A DNA stretch of 26,524 nt from NCBI GenBank assembly GCA_036443455.1, contig JAZFYI010000146.1, forward strand, positions 1 to 26,524, in the 5' to 3' direction. The position numbers were made by a program, and so were the translations under genes. The notes below the pieces were generated by a model. That model did no database searches and was not told the origin of the DNA. It worked only from the letters and a program-made list of their open reading frames with translations. Numbering within the stretch: position 1 is the stretch's first letter; each line of letters begins with the position of its first letter. The DNA is from MnTg04 sp036443455. Lineage in GTDB: Bacteria > Pseudomonadota > Gammaproteobacteria > Steroidobacterales > MnTg04. Positions 7,997 through 16,341 of the stretch are shown one piece after another.

Positions 7997-8986
7997 TCAA
8001 GCGATTCTAACGACGCTGCGACCGATGTTTTTGCCGTGCAGGCAATCGTCGAATGCGCCGGCTAACTGGTCGAACGCTATGACCCGCGTGCAAATTTGTT
8101 CCAGGTGGGCTGGCCTGAGATCACCGGCCAGGCGTTGCCATATTTTCAGGCGCAGCTCGCGCGGCGTCGCCATCGAATTGATCCCCAGCAAGTTTATGCC
8201 GCGCAATATGAACGGCATCACGGTGGTATGGAGTTCGTGACCCCCGACCAGCCCGATGCTGGCGATGCTTCCCCACCAGCTCATCGTGCGGGTTAGCCAG
8301 GTCAGCATTTCGCCACCGACATTATCCACTGCCCCGGCCCAGAGCGCCTTTTCCATGGGCCGGCTGCCGAAATCGATCTGTTCGCGCAGCAAAATCTCAC
8401 TGGCGCCCAGCGTTTCCAGATAGGACGAAGCGTCAGCCTTACCGGTGACCGCGGTGACCTGGTAACCGGCACCGGCCAGCATGTCCACCGCCAGGCTGCC
8501 CACACCGCCGGTGGCGCCGGTTACGACCACCGGCCCGTCGGCCGGCGTCAGCCCGTTGTGCTCCATGCGGGTAATCGCCAGTGCCGCGGTAAACCCCGCC
8601 GTGCCCAGCGTCATCGCCTGTTTCTCACCGAGGCCATCGGGAAGCGGGATCACGCTGTCGCCTTTGACCCGGACGATTTCGGCATAGCCACCGTCGTATT
8701 CTTCACCGAGCCCGCAACCGGTGACCACGACCGGGTCGCCTGCTGCGTAGCGGTCGTCATCGCTGTGGATGACCTTGCCGGCCACATCGATGCCACCGAC
8801 CAGCGGGAATTTCCGCAGGATTTTGCCCGCGCCTGTCGCCGCCAGCGCATCCTTGTAGTTGATGCCCGAGAAAGACGAGCGAATAACGACTTCGCCCGCG
8901 CTCAGATCGTCCAGCGTCAGGGTTTCGAACCTGGCGCTGACTTTCCCGTCATCGTCGTGTATACGAAAGGCTTTGAATGTTTCCAT
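7997..8986 (-). CDS. acuI: Acryloyl-CoA reductase AcuI (YhdH family MDR oxidoreductase)
   Basis: AcuI reduces toxic acryloyl-CoA to propionyl-CoA with NADPH, a step in acrylate, DMSP and 3-hydroxypropionate use. The 329-residue protein is a zinc-free medium-chain reductase: the family signature NYKDALAATG (43-52), FPLVGGIDVAG (60-70), the nucleotide-binding VVVTGATGGVGS (153-164), and the YhdH-specific C-terminal blocks LWAGAVDNVGG and TTVMPFILRGINLLGINS. The ATG at 8986 has GGGGA upstream. It lies 39 nt downstream of the metallo-hydrolase and 110 nt upstream of prpB. Its product is the substrate of PrpC, so the neighbourhood makes direct biochemical sense. The general YhdH family resemblance is clear; that acryloyl-CoA is the true substrate is inference from family plus context. 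Confidence 0.88.
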   Translation of the reverse strand: METFKAFRIHDDDGKVSARFETLTLDDLSAGEVVIRSSFSGINYKDALAATGAGKILRKFPLVGGIDVAGKVIHSDDDRYAAGDPVVVTGCGLGEEYDGGYAEIVRVKGDSVIPLPDGLGEKQAMTLGTAGFTAALAITRMEHNGLTPADGPVVVTGATGGVGSLAVDMLAGAGYQVTAVTGKADASSYLETLGASEILLREQIDFGSRPMEKALWAGAVDNVGGEMLTWLTRTMSWWGSIASIGLVGGHELHTTVMPFILRGINLLGINSMATPRELRLKIWQRLAGDLRPAHLEQICTRVIAFDQLAGAFDDCLHGKNIGRSVVRIA

Positions 8987-9025
8987 AACGGGTCCCCGAC
9001 GGTTATCGCCCTGGTGACATGCGGG

Positions 9026-9997
9026 TTAGCCCCTCATCTTGCGATCCAGCCAATATTCCAGCCCCTGCGCGTTGAGTTCAATATCCGGGTCGAGCAGGCG
9101 GTGTCTTTCCGCATGGTCCAGCTCGCAGCCATGCTGATCCAGGCGCAGGCTCAGGTAGTCGTACAATGCGCTGACCATCGCACCGTGCGGGTCATCGCTC
9201 GCTGCATTATCGTGGGTAATCTCGACAAACGCGTCGATATCGGCATGTAAATCGCGCGCCAGTTTTTCCGGTGGTGACACGGCGCTGTAATGGGTCAGGA
9301 AAATTCGGCTGACCTTGTAACTCAGAAGGCGGTCTATCGACGCATGCGCAGCTTCGGGGTCGAAGTGTATCGGTGTGGTCGTGGGCATGATGAAGGCGCC
9401 GGCCGCGGTATCGAACTCGCGATAGGAAACGCCAAAGCTGTCGCCGCTAAAAATCGCATCCGCTTCGCGATCCACGATGCAACAGTGATGCAGGGCATGA
9501 CCGGGCGTGTGCAGGAATTTCAGCTCACGATCGGCGAGTTTCAGTTTTTCCCCGTCTTCGATCACGCGGATTCGCTCCCCGGGGATCGGCAGCAATTCAC
9601 CATACAGTTGCCGGTAGAGCTCCTCGCCATAAACGGCGATGCTGCCGGCGATCAGTTTTTCCGGGTCGACCATGTGTCGCTCACCACGTGGGTGTACGAC
9701 CAGGGTCGCGTTCGGCAACGCCTGTATCAACAGGCCGGCGCCACCGGCGTGGTCGAGATGGATATGGGTCAGCAGCACATAGTCGACGTCGGCAGGGCTT
9801 AGTCCGCAGCGGCTCAGCGCCGCCAGCAACAAAGGCACCGAATGCGCGGTGCCGGTGTCTACGAACGCGCCCCGGCCTTGCTGTACGAGCAGGTGGCTGG
9901 CATCCATTCGCGGCCTTAGATACCCGGTATCGATGGCGAAAACACCGTCGCCCTGATCGATGATGTCCGGCTGTGGCTCGTTGATGCTTGCTGTCAT
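9026..9997 (-). CDS. Metallo-beta-lactamase-fold hydrolase
   Basis: The 323-residue protein has the complete metal site of the MBL superfamily: HIHLDH (78-83), the His of HTPGHALHH, the Asp of FSGDSFG, and the His of FLTHYS. It has no signal peptide, so it is cytoplasmic. A helical C-terminal extension of about 80 residues follows the core. The general type is the glyoxalase II-like or thioesterase-like group; the substrate cannot be named. The ATG at 9997 is preferred to an upstream GTG/ATG in the same open frame (to 10066), because a terminator hairpin at 10022-10053 lies inside that extension. The ribosome binding site is poor (GAAGAG is distant). It directly precedes acuI with a 39-nt gap, suggesting a role on a CoA thioester or lactone in the same pathway, which is inference. 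Confidence 0.85.
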   Translation of the reverse strand: MTASINEPQPDIIDQGDGVFAIDTGYLRPRMDASHLLVQQGRGAFVDTGTAHSVPLLLAALSRCGLSPADVDYVLLTHIHLDHAGGAGLLIQALPNATLVVHPRGERHMVDPEKLIAGSIAVYGEELYRQLYGELLPIPGERIRVIEDGEKLKLADRELKFLHTPGHALHHCCIVDREADAIFSGDSFGVSYREFDTAAGAFIMPTTTPIHFDPEAAHASIDRLLSYKVSRIFLTHYSAVSPPEKLARDLHADIDAFVEITHDNAASDDPHGAMVSALYDYLSLRLDQHGCELDHAERHRLLDPDIELNAQGLEYWLDRKMRG

Positions 9998-10021
9998 ATC
10001 GGCTGGGTACTCTTCAAAAAC

Positions 10022-10053
10022 AAAAAAAGCCGGCTGTCCGCAGCCGACTTTTT
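10022..10053 (-). terminator. Rho-independent terminator after the cytochrome c genes
   Basis: On the minus strand an 8-bp stem GTCGGCTG-CGGA-CAGCCGGC (one T-G pair) is followed by seven T residues and, after one G, five more. It lies 17 nt past the stop of the downstream cytochrome gene. The plus-strand reading also has five T residues, so it may work weakly both ways. It separates the cytochrome genes from the MBL-fold gene, so the latter needs read-through or a promoter I could not identify. Confidence 0.8.
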
Positions 10054-10069
10054 CCCGGGCGCACACGCA

Positions 10070-10405
10070 TTACCGGTTCAGCGTGAACAGGCCCTCCTGC
10101 GCCGCAAAGTACGCGGCCAGATCGGCAATGTCTTCGTCGCTAAGCGCGGCGACAAAGGCAGCCATGATCGGGTCGCTTCTTTCGCCGTTGCGGTAGGCCA
10201 TGAGCGCGTGTTCGAGATAATCCTGATGCTGACCCGCGAGTACCGGGTAGTCCGGCATGACCGATTCGCCGGTCACACCGTGGCAACTGGCGCAAACCAC
10301 GGACTTTTCCTTGCCTGCTTCCGGGTCGCCATCGGCAATGGCTGTGGCGCAAAGCAGCATGGCTCCGGCCAGTACCGTGAAAACCTGAACCCCCTGTTTT
10401 CTCAT
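10070..10405 (-). CDS. Exported monoheme cytochrome c (c4/c553-like), downstream copy
   Basis: The 111-residue precursor begins with a Sec signal peptide (MRKQGVQVFTVLAGAMLLCA, cleavage near Ala-Ile-Ala-Asp) and carries one heme c site CASCH (38-42) in VVCASCHGVTGES. LAGQHQDYLEHALMAYRNG and LSDEDIADLAAYF are typical of one half of a cytochrome c4. It would be a soluble periplasmic electron carrier. The ATG at 10405 has AGGGG nine bases upstream; two earlier in-frame starts (TTG and ATG near 10429) would overlap the upstream gene and spoil the signal peptide. It follows the other cytochrome gene by 13 nt. A strong terminator lies just after it. Confidence 0.88.
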   Translation of the reverse strand: MRKQGVQVFTVLAGAMLLCATAIADGDPEAGKEKSVVCASCHGVTGESVMPDYPVLAGQHQDYLEHALMAYRNGERSDPIMAAFVAALSDEDIADLAAYFAAQEGLFTLNR

Positions 10406-10418
10406 TGTTATCATCCCC

Positions 10419-10736
10419 TCAGTCATCAAAGCGGCTGGCGAAATAGGCCGCCACGTCGGCTATCTCCTGGTCGCTCAGCGTGGCCGCCTGGGCATGCATG
10501 GTCTTGTGCGGCCGCGCGCCATCCCGATAAGCCTTCAGCGCCGCGACCAGGTAGGCTTCATTTTGCCCGCCCAGCTTGGGAACCTTGTACATCGGGTAGA
10601 GGCTCCGGTAATTTTCAATCGCATGGCAACCCAGGCAGGTATCGGTCAGCGCCCGGCCGTTTTTCGCATTGCCATCGGCCATCGCGGCCAAGGGCAGCAG
10701 CGCCGCCAACGCCATTATCAGTCTTTTTCTGATCAC
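10419..10736 (-). CDS. Exported monoheme cytochrome c (c4/c553-like), upstream copy
   Basis: The 105-residue precursor has a signal peptide (IRKRLIMALAALLPLAAMA) and one heme site CLGCH (34-38). KLGGQNEAYLVAALKAYRDG and LSDQEIADVAAYF make it homologous to its downstream neighbour, so the pair looks like the two halves of a diheme cytochrome c4 encoded separately. The segment between heme and the GGQ motif is a little longer than in the partner. I chose the GTG at 10736, with GGAG nine bases upstream, because it gives a clean signal peptide; the open frame extends to 10784 with a poor N-terminus. The partner enzyme is not visible. Confidence 0.86.
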   Translation of the reverse strand: MIRKRLIMALAALLPLAAMADGNAKNGRALTDTCLGCHAIENYRSLYPMYKVPKLGGQNEAYLVAALKAYRDGARPHKTMHAQAATLSDQEIADVAAYFASRFDD

Positions 10737-10851
10737 TATTTTTGTCTCCGTCCGAACCGGCGCTATCATCGCCATGTTGCACAAGTGGCGAAATCTTAAA
10801 TGGCCGCCGCTAAAAATGCCACCGCAGAGCGGATTCTCCAGCGGGTTCGCG
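10737..10851. other. Intergenic gap between gpx and the cytochrome genes
   Basis: No gene is visible in these 115 nt. A small CCGC-TCT-GCGG stem followed by TGGCATTTTT on the minus strand is a weak candidate terminator for the glutathione peroxidase gene. No promoter with both good boxes could be recognised. Confidence 0.3.
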
Positions 10852-11331
10852 TCAAAACATAGCCGCCAGATCGGTCATCAGGCCGGCGTCATCGGGCGTT
10901 GTGGCCGATGGATATCGCGCTCTCAGCGTCCCTTCCGCATCCACCAGGAATTTCTCGAAATTCCATTCGATGTCGCCCGGGTATCCGTTTTCCTCGCTGG
11001 TCAACCAGTCGTACAGCGGATGCCTCCCGGAACCATTGACATCTACCTTGGCGGCAATCGGAAAACTCACCGAATACTTTTGCGTGCAGAAATTGAGAAT
11101 TTCCTCGTTGCTGCCGGGTTCCTGGGCGCCAAACTGATTGCACGGCACACCGAGCACGACCAGGCCCATGCCGACCGTTTCCTGGTGTAGCGCTTCCAGC
11201 CCTGCGTATTGAGGCGTATAGCCACATTCGCTGGCAACATTGACCACCAGGATCGCCTGGCAACGAAGCCCGCCGAGCAAATCCTCATCGCCGCTTATCC
11301 CCGCCAGTTTGATATCAAAAAAATCACTCAC
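10852..11331 (-). CDS. Glutathione peroxidase family protein (Cys type)
   Basis: The 159-residue protein reduces hydroperoxides, in bacteria usually with thioredoxin rather than glutathione as donor. The peroxidatic Cys36 lies in VNVASECGYTPQY, with the catalytic Gln70 in CNQFGAQEPG and Trp123-Asn124 in WNFEKFLVD. It has Cys where animal enzymes have selenocysteine, and no signal peptide, so it is cytoplasmic. The GTG at 11331 has AAGG eight bases upstream and gives the short N-terminus (SDFFDIKLAG) usual for the family; the frame is open to 11391, and a GTG at 11340 is another option. The gene is divergent from the DUF945 gene, with 80 nt between. Confidence 0.88.
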   Translation of the reverse strand: MSDFFDIKLAGISGDEDLLGGLRCQAILVVNVASECGYTPQYAGLEALHQETVGMGLVVLGVPCNQFGAQEPGSNEEILNFCTQKYSVSFPIAAKVDVNGSGRHPLYDWLTSEENGYPGDIEWNFEKFLVDAEGTLRARYPSATTPDDAGLMTDLAAMF

Positions 11332-11411
11332 ATCATTCACCTTCTTCCAGCCAAGGATGGCACACGGTTCACTGTGATAGCATCCGGCCACACCGAGTCT
11401 GGGAATGTAAC

Positions 11412-12752
11412 ATGCGCCGTCTGCTGATTGTCCTGCTGGTTATCGTCGTTCTGGTCCTGGCTTCTCCGGCGCTGACCCGTTCGGGTGCCGAGAAACAGTT
11501 TTACCGTTCATTGGCGGATCTCGAGGAACTGGTGCCCGGACTGCTGTTTGAAGAGACCCAGGCCGATTCGGGTTGGTTCAAGTCGGTCAACACCCAGGAA
11601 CTGGTTTTCAAGGACATGGTGGTTGCGGAAGACGGTTCGGTCGAAGACCAGCACAGCGGTATATTCGTGGAAACCGAGATTTTTCATGGTCCGGTGATTT
11701 TCGGGATGGGCGATCCCGCTATGCCGCCGATCAGTCTTGCCCTCGCGACCACCCGCACCCGGATCAGTTACGTCGATGGAGATGAAGAACCCGTCGAATT
11801 TCCCGGCGGCATCTACAACCGGATTTCGATTGATGGCAGCGGATCGCTGTCCCTGGTTTTCGAATCCTTGTCCGAAGAATTTAGCAATAAGGCCGCGGCC
11901 GGCGGCGGCACGATCACCTGGGAAGGCGCGCACCTGAAAGTCGATTACGATGCAGGCTTGAGCCATGTGGAATGCGTCGGGCTCATCAAGCCTTTGAGTA
12001 TCGTATCCGCCGATGGCGAGTTCCGTCTCGGTGAAATCAGTTTTGAAAGCTCGGCCGATTACAGTGATTTCGGTATCTGGGTCGGCAGCTCTACGACCCG
12101 TGTAGAAGCGCTGACCGTGGTTGAATCATCGGCTGAGATTCCTACGGCCTTTTCCCTGAAGGGAATGACTATATCCGGCGACAGCGGTATCGAGCAGGGC
12201 CGGCTGACGGGAAGTGTCACCCTGTCGATCGCCGATGTCGAAATGAATGATATCGCAGGCAATTCAATCCAATTAGCGATATCTGCCGATGTCGATGCTG
12301 CGACTGTCGGGCGCTTGAAGAACGCCCTGGAGGAGCAGGATTTGGCCAACGCAGAGGCGAGCGCGGAGGTGCCGGCGGCTTTGCAGGATGCAGGAATGGA
12401 GTTGTTGGCAGCAGGCCTGACGCTCGAAATTTCCGAGCTGCAAATCAACACCGCTCAGGGCGATGCGCGGTTTGTGATCCGGTTCGAAATCCCGGCAAGC
12501 GATCTGAGCGGCGAAGCGGCGGTCATGAACGCGATATTTTCCATGTCTGCCGAATCGAGCTTGCGGATCAGCCGCTCGCTGTTCGATTTTGTTTCCCGGA
12601 GCAATCCAGTCATGGCGCAACAAATGACAGCTTTGCTGCAGACCGGCATGCTGCTCGACGAGGGCGAGCAACTGACCCTCGAAGCCATATATGACGGCGG
12701 CCTGTTGACCGTCAATGGCATGCCGATTCCGTTACCGGTGGTGCCACAGTAA
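11412..12752 (+). CDS. DUF945 (YdgA-like) family protein
   Basis: The 446-residue protein starts with one hydrophobic signal anchor (RRLLIVLLVIVVLVLASPAL, 2-21), then a long beta-rich region containing the DSGWFKS motif (52-58) common near the N-terminus of DUF945 proteins, and ends with the family's C-terminal pattern (EGEQLTLEAIYDGGLLTVNGMPIPLP). Its composition is acidic and low in cysteine, as expected outside the cytoplasmic membrane. The function of the family is not established. GGGA lies eight bases before the ATG. It is the only plus-strand gene in the left 20 kb, is divergent from gpx, and converges on oppF with a 21-nt gap in which I see no terminator. Confidence 0.8.
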   Translation: MRRLLIVLLVIVVLVLASPALTRSGAEKQFYRSLADLEELVPGLLFEETQADSGWFKSVNTQELVFKDMVVAEDGSVEDQHSGIFVETEIFHGPVIFGMGDPAMPPISLALATTRTRISYVDGDEEPVEFPGGIYNRISIDGSGSLSLVFESLSEEFSNKAAAGGGTITWEGAHLKVDYDAGLSHVECVGLIKPLSIVSADGEFRLGEISFESSADYSDFGIWVGSSTTRVEALTVVESSAEIPTAFSLKGMTISGDSGIEQGRLTGSVTLSIADVEMNDIAGNSIQLAISADVDAATVGRLKNALEEQDLANAEASAEVPAALQDAGMELLAAGLTLEISELQINTAQGDARFVIRFEIPASDLSGEAAVMNAIFSMSAESSLRISRSLFDFVSRSNPVMAQQMTALLQTGMLLDEGEQLTLEAIYDGGLLTVNGMPIPLPVVPQ

Positions 12753-12773
12753 CTCGCCGCCCGCCAGCCTGCG

Positions 12774-13559
12774 CTACCCGAAATCCAGCTTCGCCTCCGA
12801 CGCGAGCAGGTTTTGCGTGTACGGATGTTGCGGCTCGCTGAGTATTTGCCGCGCCGGGCCGCGCTCCACGATTCTGCCCTGGTGCATGACGATCAACTGG
12901 CTGGCGATCCGCCGGACGACGCCCAGGTCATGCGCGATAAACAATATCGACAGCGCCAGCTTTTGCTGCAGGTCCAGCAACAGGTTGATGACCTGCGCCT
13001 GTACCGAGATATCCAGTGCGCTGACAGGTTCATCGCAAATCAGTACTTCGGGCCGGTTGGCCAGCGCCCGCGCGATCGCCACTCGCTGGCATTGCCCGCC
13101 TGACAACTCATGCGGATAACGATTGGCGATGTCCTGGCGCAGACCAACCTGGACGATCAGCTCGGCCAGCCGCTTGCCGATTTCGTCGGCGGCGGGCCGC
13201 GCGCCGCCGGCGACCGACAACAGCGGTTCGGCCAGCGATTTGGCGATGGTCTGCCTGGGATTCAGCGAAGAGACCGGGTCCTGAAAAACCATTTGCAGAT
13301 GCTGCGCCTGCCATTGCAGGTCTTTCGCCCGCTGTCTCGCCAGCGGCCGGCCGAGCAATTCGACAGTGCCCCGCTCAGGCGCCAGCAAGCCGGCGCAAGC
13401 GTATGCCAGCGTCGATTTCCCCGAGCCTGACTCGCCGACCACCGCCAGCGTCTGACCGCGGATCAGTTCGAACCCCACGCCTTCGAGAGCGAGAAATCTG
13501 CCGCCGCTGCGCCGGTAACTGACTCGCAGATCCGCGACCTTCAATACCACGGCGCTCAC
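12774..13559 (-). CDS. oppF: Oligopeptide ABC importer ATPase, OppF-type
   Basis: One of the two ATPase subunits of the peptide importer. The 261-residue protein shows Walker A GESGSGKST (42-50), the Q-loop VFQDP (91-95), the signature LSGGQCQRVAIARAL (152-166), Walker B VLICDEP (172-178) and the switch His in FIAHDLG. It ends soon after the HPYT motif (QHPYTQNLLASEAKL), so it lacks the Cys-containing C-terminal extension that OppD keeps and that many OppF proteins also carry; typical OppF is over 300 residues. The GTG at 13559 overlaps the oppD stop (GTGA) and has GGAG eight bases upstream. It is the last gene of the operon. Confidence 0.9.
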   Translation of the reverse strand: MSAVVLKVADLRVSYRRSGGRFLALEGVGFELIRGQTLAVVGESGSGKSTLAYACAGLLAPERGTVELLGRPLARQRAKDLQWQAQHLQMVFQDPVSSLNPRQTIAKSLAEPLLSVAGGARPAADEIGKRLAELIVQVGLRQDIANRYPHELSGGQCQRVAIARALANRPEVLICDEPVSALDISVQAQVINLLLDLQQKLALSILFIAHDLGVVRRIASQLIVMHQGRIVERGPARQILSEPQHPYTQNLLASEAKLDFG

Positions 13560-14533
13560 TGCTCTTGCTCCAGGTGACAGGCCGCCCAATGGGATTGCTT
13601 ATCCCCGATCCGCCGCACCGGTCTGGTTCGTGGAATTTCCTTGCTGCAATGGGGCAGGACTTCACTGCAGCGCGGGTGAAACGGGCAGCCGCCCGGCGGA
13701 TTCCGCAAGTCCGGCGGCTCCCCCGGGATCACGGCCAACGCTCCCGCGCCGCCATGCAGGTCTTCAAGCGTCCGCAGCAATGCCGCGGTATAGGGGTGGG
13801 TCGCGTGCAGCAAGACCCGCTGGCTCGGGCCGCGTTCCATTTCCCTGCCGCCATACAGGATCATCAGGTTCCGGCACATCCCCGATAACACGGCCAGGTC
13901 GTGGCTGATCAGGATCAGCGCCGTTCCCGATTCCTGGCACAAGGAACGCAACAATTCCAGACTCTTCTTCTGCACCGTGACATCCAGTGCCGTCGTGGGC
14001 TCATCGGCGATCAGCAGGCGCGGACCGCAGGCCAGCGCCATCGCGATCAGGATGCGCTGGCGCTGGCCACCCGAAAACTGGTGGGGATACGCCTTGCTGC
14101 GCCGCCCCGGCTCATCGATGCCGGTCATCTGCAACAATTCGCAGGAACGTTTCGCGGCTTCATCGGCGCTCATTCCCTGGTGCAACTCAAGAACTTCACC
14201 GATCTGGCGGCCCACTGTCATATAAGGATTCAGCGCGCTCATCGGATCCTGGAACACCATCGCGAGGCTCTTGCCGCGCAAGCGGTCCAGAGCGCGCTCG
14301 CTCTCCCCGACCAGCTCTTGCCCATCCAGCCGGATGCTGCCGCTGACCCGCGCGTTGGCCGGCAACAAACCCATGATGGCCAGCGCGGTCTGACTCTTGC
14401 CCGAACCCGACTCGCCGGCGATGCCCAAACTATCCGCTTCGTCCAGCTCGAAGCTCAGATCGCGCACGACATCGAACGGGCCATCCCGGGTGGGATAACT
14501 GACTTTTAGCCGGCTGACTTCAAGCAGGCTCAC
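13556..14533 (-). CDS. oppD: Oligopeptide ABC importer ATPase, OppD-type
   Basis: The 325-residue protein has Walker A GESGSGKS (40-47), Q-loop VFQDP (93-97), signature FSGGQRQR (153-160), Walker B LLIADEP (173-179), the switch His in LISHDLA and the ATHPYTAALL motif. The C-terminal extension carries four cysteines (283, 289, 296, 319), the arrangement that binds a [4Fe-4S] cluster in DppD/OppD proteins. The start is a GTG at 14533 overlapping the oppC stop (GTGA). It pairs with OppF as a heterodimer beneath the OppB/OppC pore. Confidence 0.93.
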   Translation of the reverse strand: MSLLEVSRLKVSYPTRDGPFDVVRDLSFELDEADSLGIAGESGSGKSQTALAIMGLLPANARVSGSIRLDGQELVGESERALDRLRGKSLAMVFQDPMSALNPYMTVGRQIGEVLELHQGMSADEAAKRSCELLQMTGIDEPGRRSKAYPHQFSGGQRQRILIAMALACGPRLLIADEPTTALDVTVQKKSLELLRSLCQESGTALILISHDLAVLSGMCRNLMILYGGREMERGPSQRVLLHATHPYTAALLRTLEDLHGGAGALAVIPGEPPDLRNPPGGCPFHPRCSEVLPHCSKEIPRTRPVRRIGDKQSHWAACHLEQEQ

Positions 14534-15420
14534 CAGCCGTCCTCGTCAATCTTGGGATCCAGTGCATCGCGCAGACCATCGCCGATAAAGTTGAAACAGA
14601 ACAAGGTCCCCGCGAGGAACAGCGCCGGGAAAACCAGCAGCCACGGTGCGGTTTCCATTTCCAGCGCGCCCTGGTTGACCAGCGCACCCCAGGATGTGAA
14701 CGGTTCCTGTACGCCAAGCCCGAGATAACTGAGAAACGATTCGACCAGCATGACCTGCGGTATGGTCAGCGTGACGTAGACGACGACGACACCAAGCAGG
14801 TTGGGTATGACATGGCGGGCGATAATGGTCAGCGTGCCGGCCCCCATCAGCGTCGCGGCCTGGATAAATTCACGGTGCCGCAGGCTGATGGTCTGCCCAC
14901 GCACGATCCGCGCCATGTCCAACCAGTTGATCGCGCCGATCGCGACAAAAATCAGCAGGATATTGCGGCCGAAAACCACCATCAGCAGAATCACAAAAAA
15001 CATGAACGGCATCGCGTATAACAAGTCGACGAAACGCATCATCAGCGCATCGACGCGCCCGCCGCAATAACCGGCGACGGCACCCCAGAAAACACCGATC
15101 AGCAACGAAACCAGGGTGGCCACGAGGCCGACCAGCAGCGAGATGCGCCCACCCGCCAGCGTGCGGGCCAGCACATCGCGACCCAGCGCATCGGTGCCGA
15201 ACCAGTGGCCACCGGCCAGGCTCGGGGCGGTCGAACCCAGTGACAAATTGGTCTGCGTGTAGTCATGCTGAGCCAGCCAGGGACCGGCCACCACCAGGAC
15301 GACGAACACAAGCAACAACCGCAGGCTGAACATCGCCGCCTTGTTCCGCCGCAGCCGCTCGCCGGCATTCTGCCAGAGACTGCGGCCACCCACGGTGGCA
15401 TTTGTGCCGCCGCCGTTCAT
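14530..15420 (-). CDS. oppC: Oligopeptide ABC importer permease, OppC-type
   Basis: A 296-residue inner-membrane permease. The N-terminus has the OppC_N domain with one membrane segment (LRLLLVFVVLVVAGPWLAQH) and the HWFGTDALGRDVLARTL signature; five more helices follow, with the ATPase-contact loop around EFIQAATLMGAGTLTIIARH and the C-terminal LSYLGLGVQEPFTSWG. The ATG at 15420 overlaps the oppB stop as ATGA. A longer open frame to 15684 is only a shadow over oppB. OppC forms the channel together with OppB. Confidence 0.93.
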   Translation of the reverse strand: MNGGGTNATVGGRSLWQNAGERLRRNKAAMFSLRLLLVFVVLVVAGPWLAQHDYTQTNLSLGSTAPSLAGGHWFGTDALGRDVLARTLAGGRISLLVGLVATLVSLLIGVFWGAVAGYCGGRVDALMMRFVDLLYAMPFMFFVILLMVVFGRNILLIFVAIGAINWLDMARIVRGQTISLRHREFIQAATLMGAGTLTIIARHVIPNLLGVVVVYVTLTIPQVMLVESFLSYLGLGVQEPFTSWGALVNQGALEMETAPWLLVFPALFLAGTLFCFNFIGDGLRDALDPKIDEDGW

Positions 15421-16337
15421 TGTTTCTGCCGGCTCCTCGGGTCCAGCCAGGCATACAGGAGATCGACCAGCAAGTTCATGACGATGATCAACGCGCCGTA
15501 GAAAATCACGACACCCATGACCAGCGTGTAATCGCGGTTCAGCGCGCCGGTTACAAAATAACGGCCGAGACCCGGTATCTGGAAAATCTGTTCGATAACC
15601 ACCGATCCGGTCAGCAAGGCCGCGGTCGCCGGGCCCAGGTAGGATATGACCGGCAACAGCGTCGGTTTCATCGCGTGCCGCCACACCGCCTGGCCGCGCG
15701 ACAGCCCCTTCGCTCTCGCGGTACGCAGGAAATCGCTGCCCAGCACATCGAGCAGGCTCGCCCGGGTCAGCCGTGCAATATAGGCAGCCTGCGGCAGAGC
15801 CAGCGTAAACGCTGGCAGCACGACACTTCCAAGGCCGCGCCAGCCGCCGGCCGGCAGCCAGTTCAGATGCACCGCAAACAGCAAGACCAATAACGGGGCG
15901 AGCACGAAATTGGGTATGGATATTCCGCTCATGGCCAGTGACATCAGCGCGTGATCGCTAAAGCTGTTGCGCCGCAACGCGGCGAGTACGCCCGCCGTAA
16001 CCCCGCCCAACAACGCCAGCAGCAACGCCGTCATCCCGAGCTTGAACGAGACCGGAAAACTATCCGCAATCAGATCGCTGACATCGCGGTCGCGATAATG
16101 ATAGGAGGGACCGAAATCGCCGCGAACGACGCCTTGCAGATAACGGCCAAATTGTTGCAGCAGTGGCTCATCGAGATGGTAACTGCGCTCGATATTGGCC
16201 TGGATATCCGGCGGCAGGTTTCTTTCGCTGTCGAACGGCCCGCCCGGCGCAATGCGGATCAGGAAAAACGTCGCCGCCACGACCAGCAACAGCGTGGGGA
16301 CTGCGGACAACAGCCTTTTCAGCGTAAACGCGAGCAC
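15417..16337 (-). CDS. oppB: Oligopeptide ABC importer permease, OppB-type
   Basis: A 306-residue inner-membrane permease with the usual OppB order: a first helix (LKRLLSAVPTLLLVVAATFF), a periplasmic stretch containing RGDFGPSYHYRDRDV, and five further helices. The coupling loop DFLRTARAKGLSRGQAVWRH contacts an ATPase, and GSVVIEQIFQIPGLGRYFV is the family hallmark. The GTG at 16337 begins four bases after the oppA stop, so it is probably translated by coupling. The protein length matches the family (about 306). Confidence 0.93.
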   Translation of the reverse strand: MLAFTLKRLLSAVPTLLLVVAATFFLIRIAPGGPFDSERNLPPDIQANIERSYHLDEPLLQQFGRYLQGVVRGDFGPSYHYRDRDVSDLIADSFPVSFKLGMTALLLALLGGVTAGVLAALRRNSFSDHALMSLAMSGISIPNFVLAPLLVLLFAVHLNWLPAGGWRGLGSVVLPAFTLALPQAAYIARLTRASLLDVLGSDFLRTARAKGLSRGQAVWRHAMKPTLLPVISYLGPATAALLTGSVVIEQIFQIPGLGRYFVTGALNRDYTLVMGVVIFYGALIIVMNLLVDLLYAWLDPRSRQKQ

Positions 16338-16341
16338 CGGC

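Noticed and set aside
10852..11331. Selenocysteine glutathione peroxidase
   Set aside because: The catalytic position is an ordinary Cys codon in SECGYT; no in-frame TGA is present.
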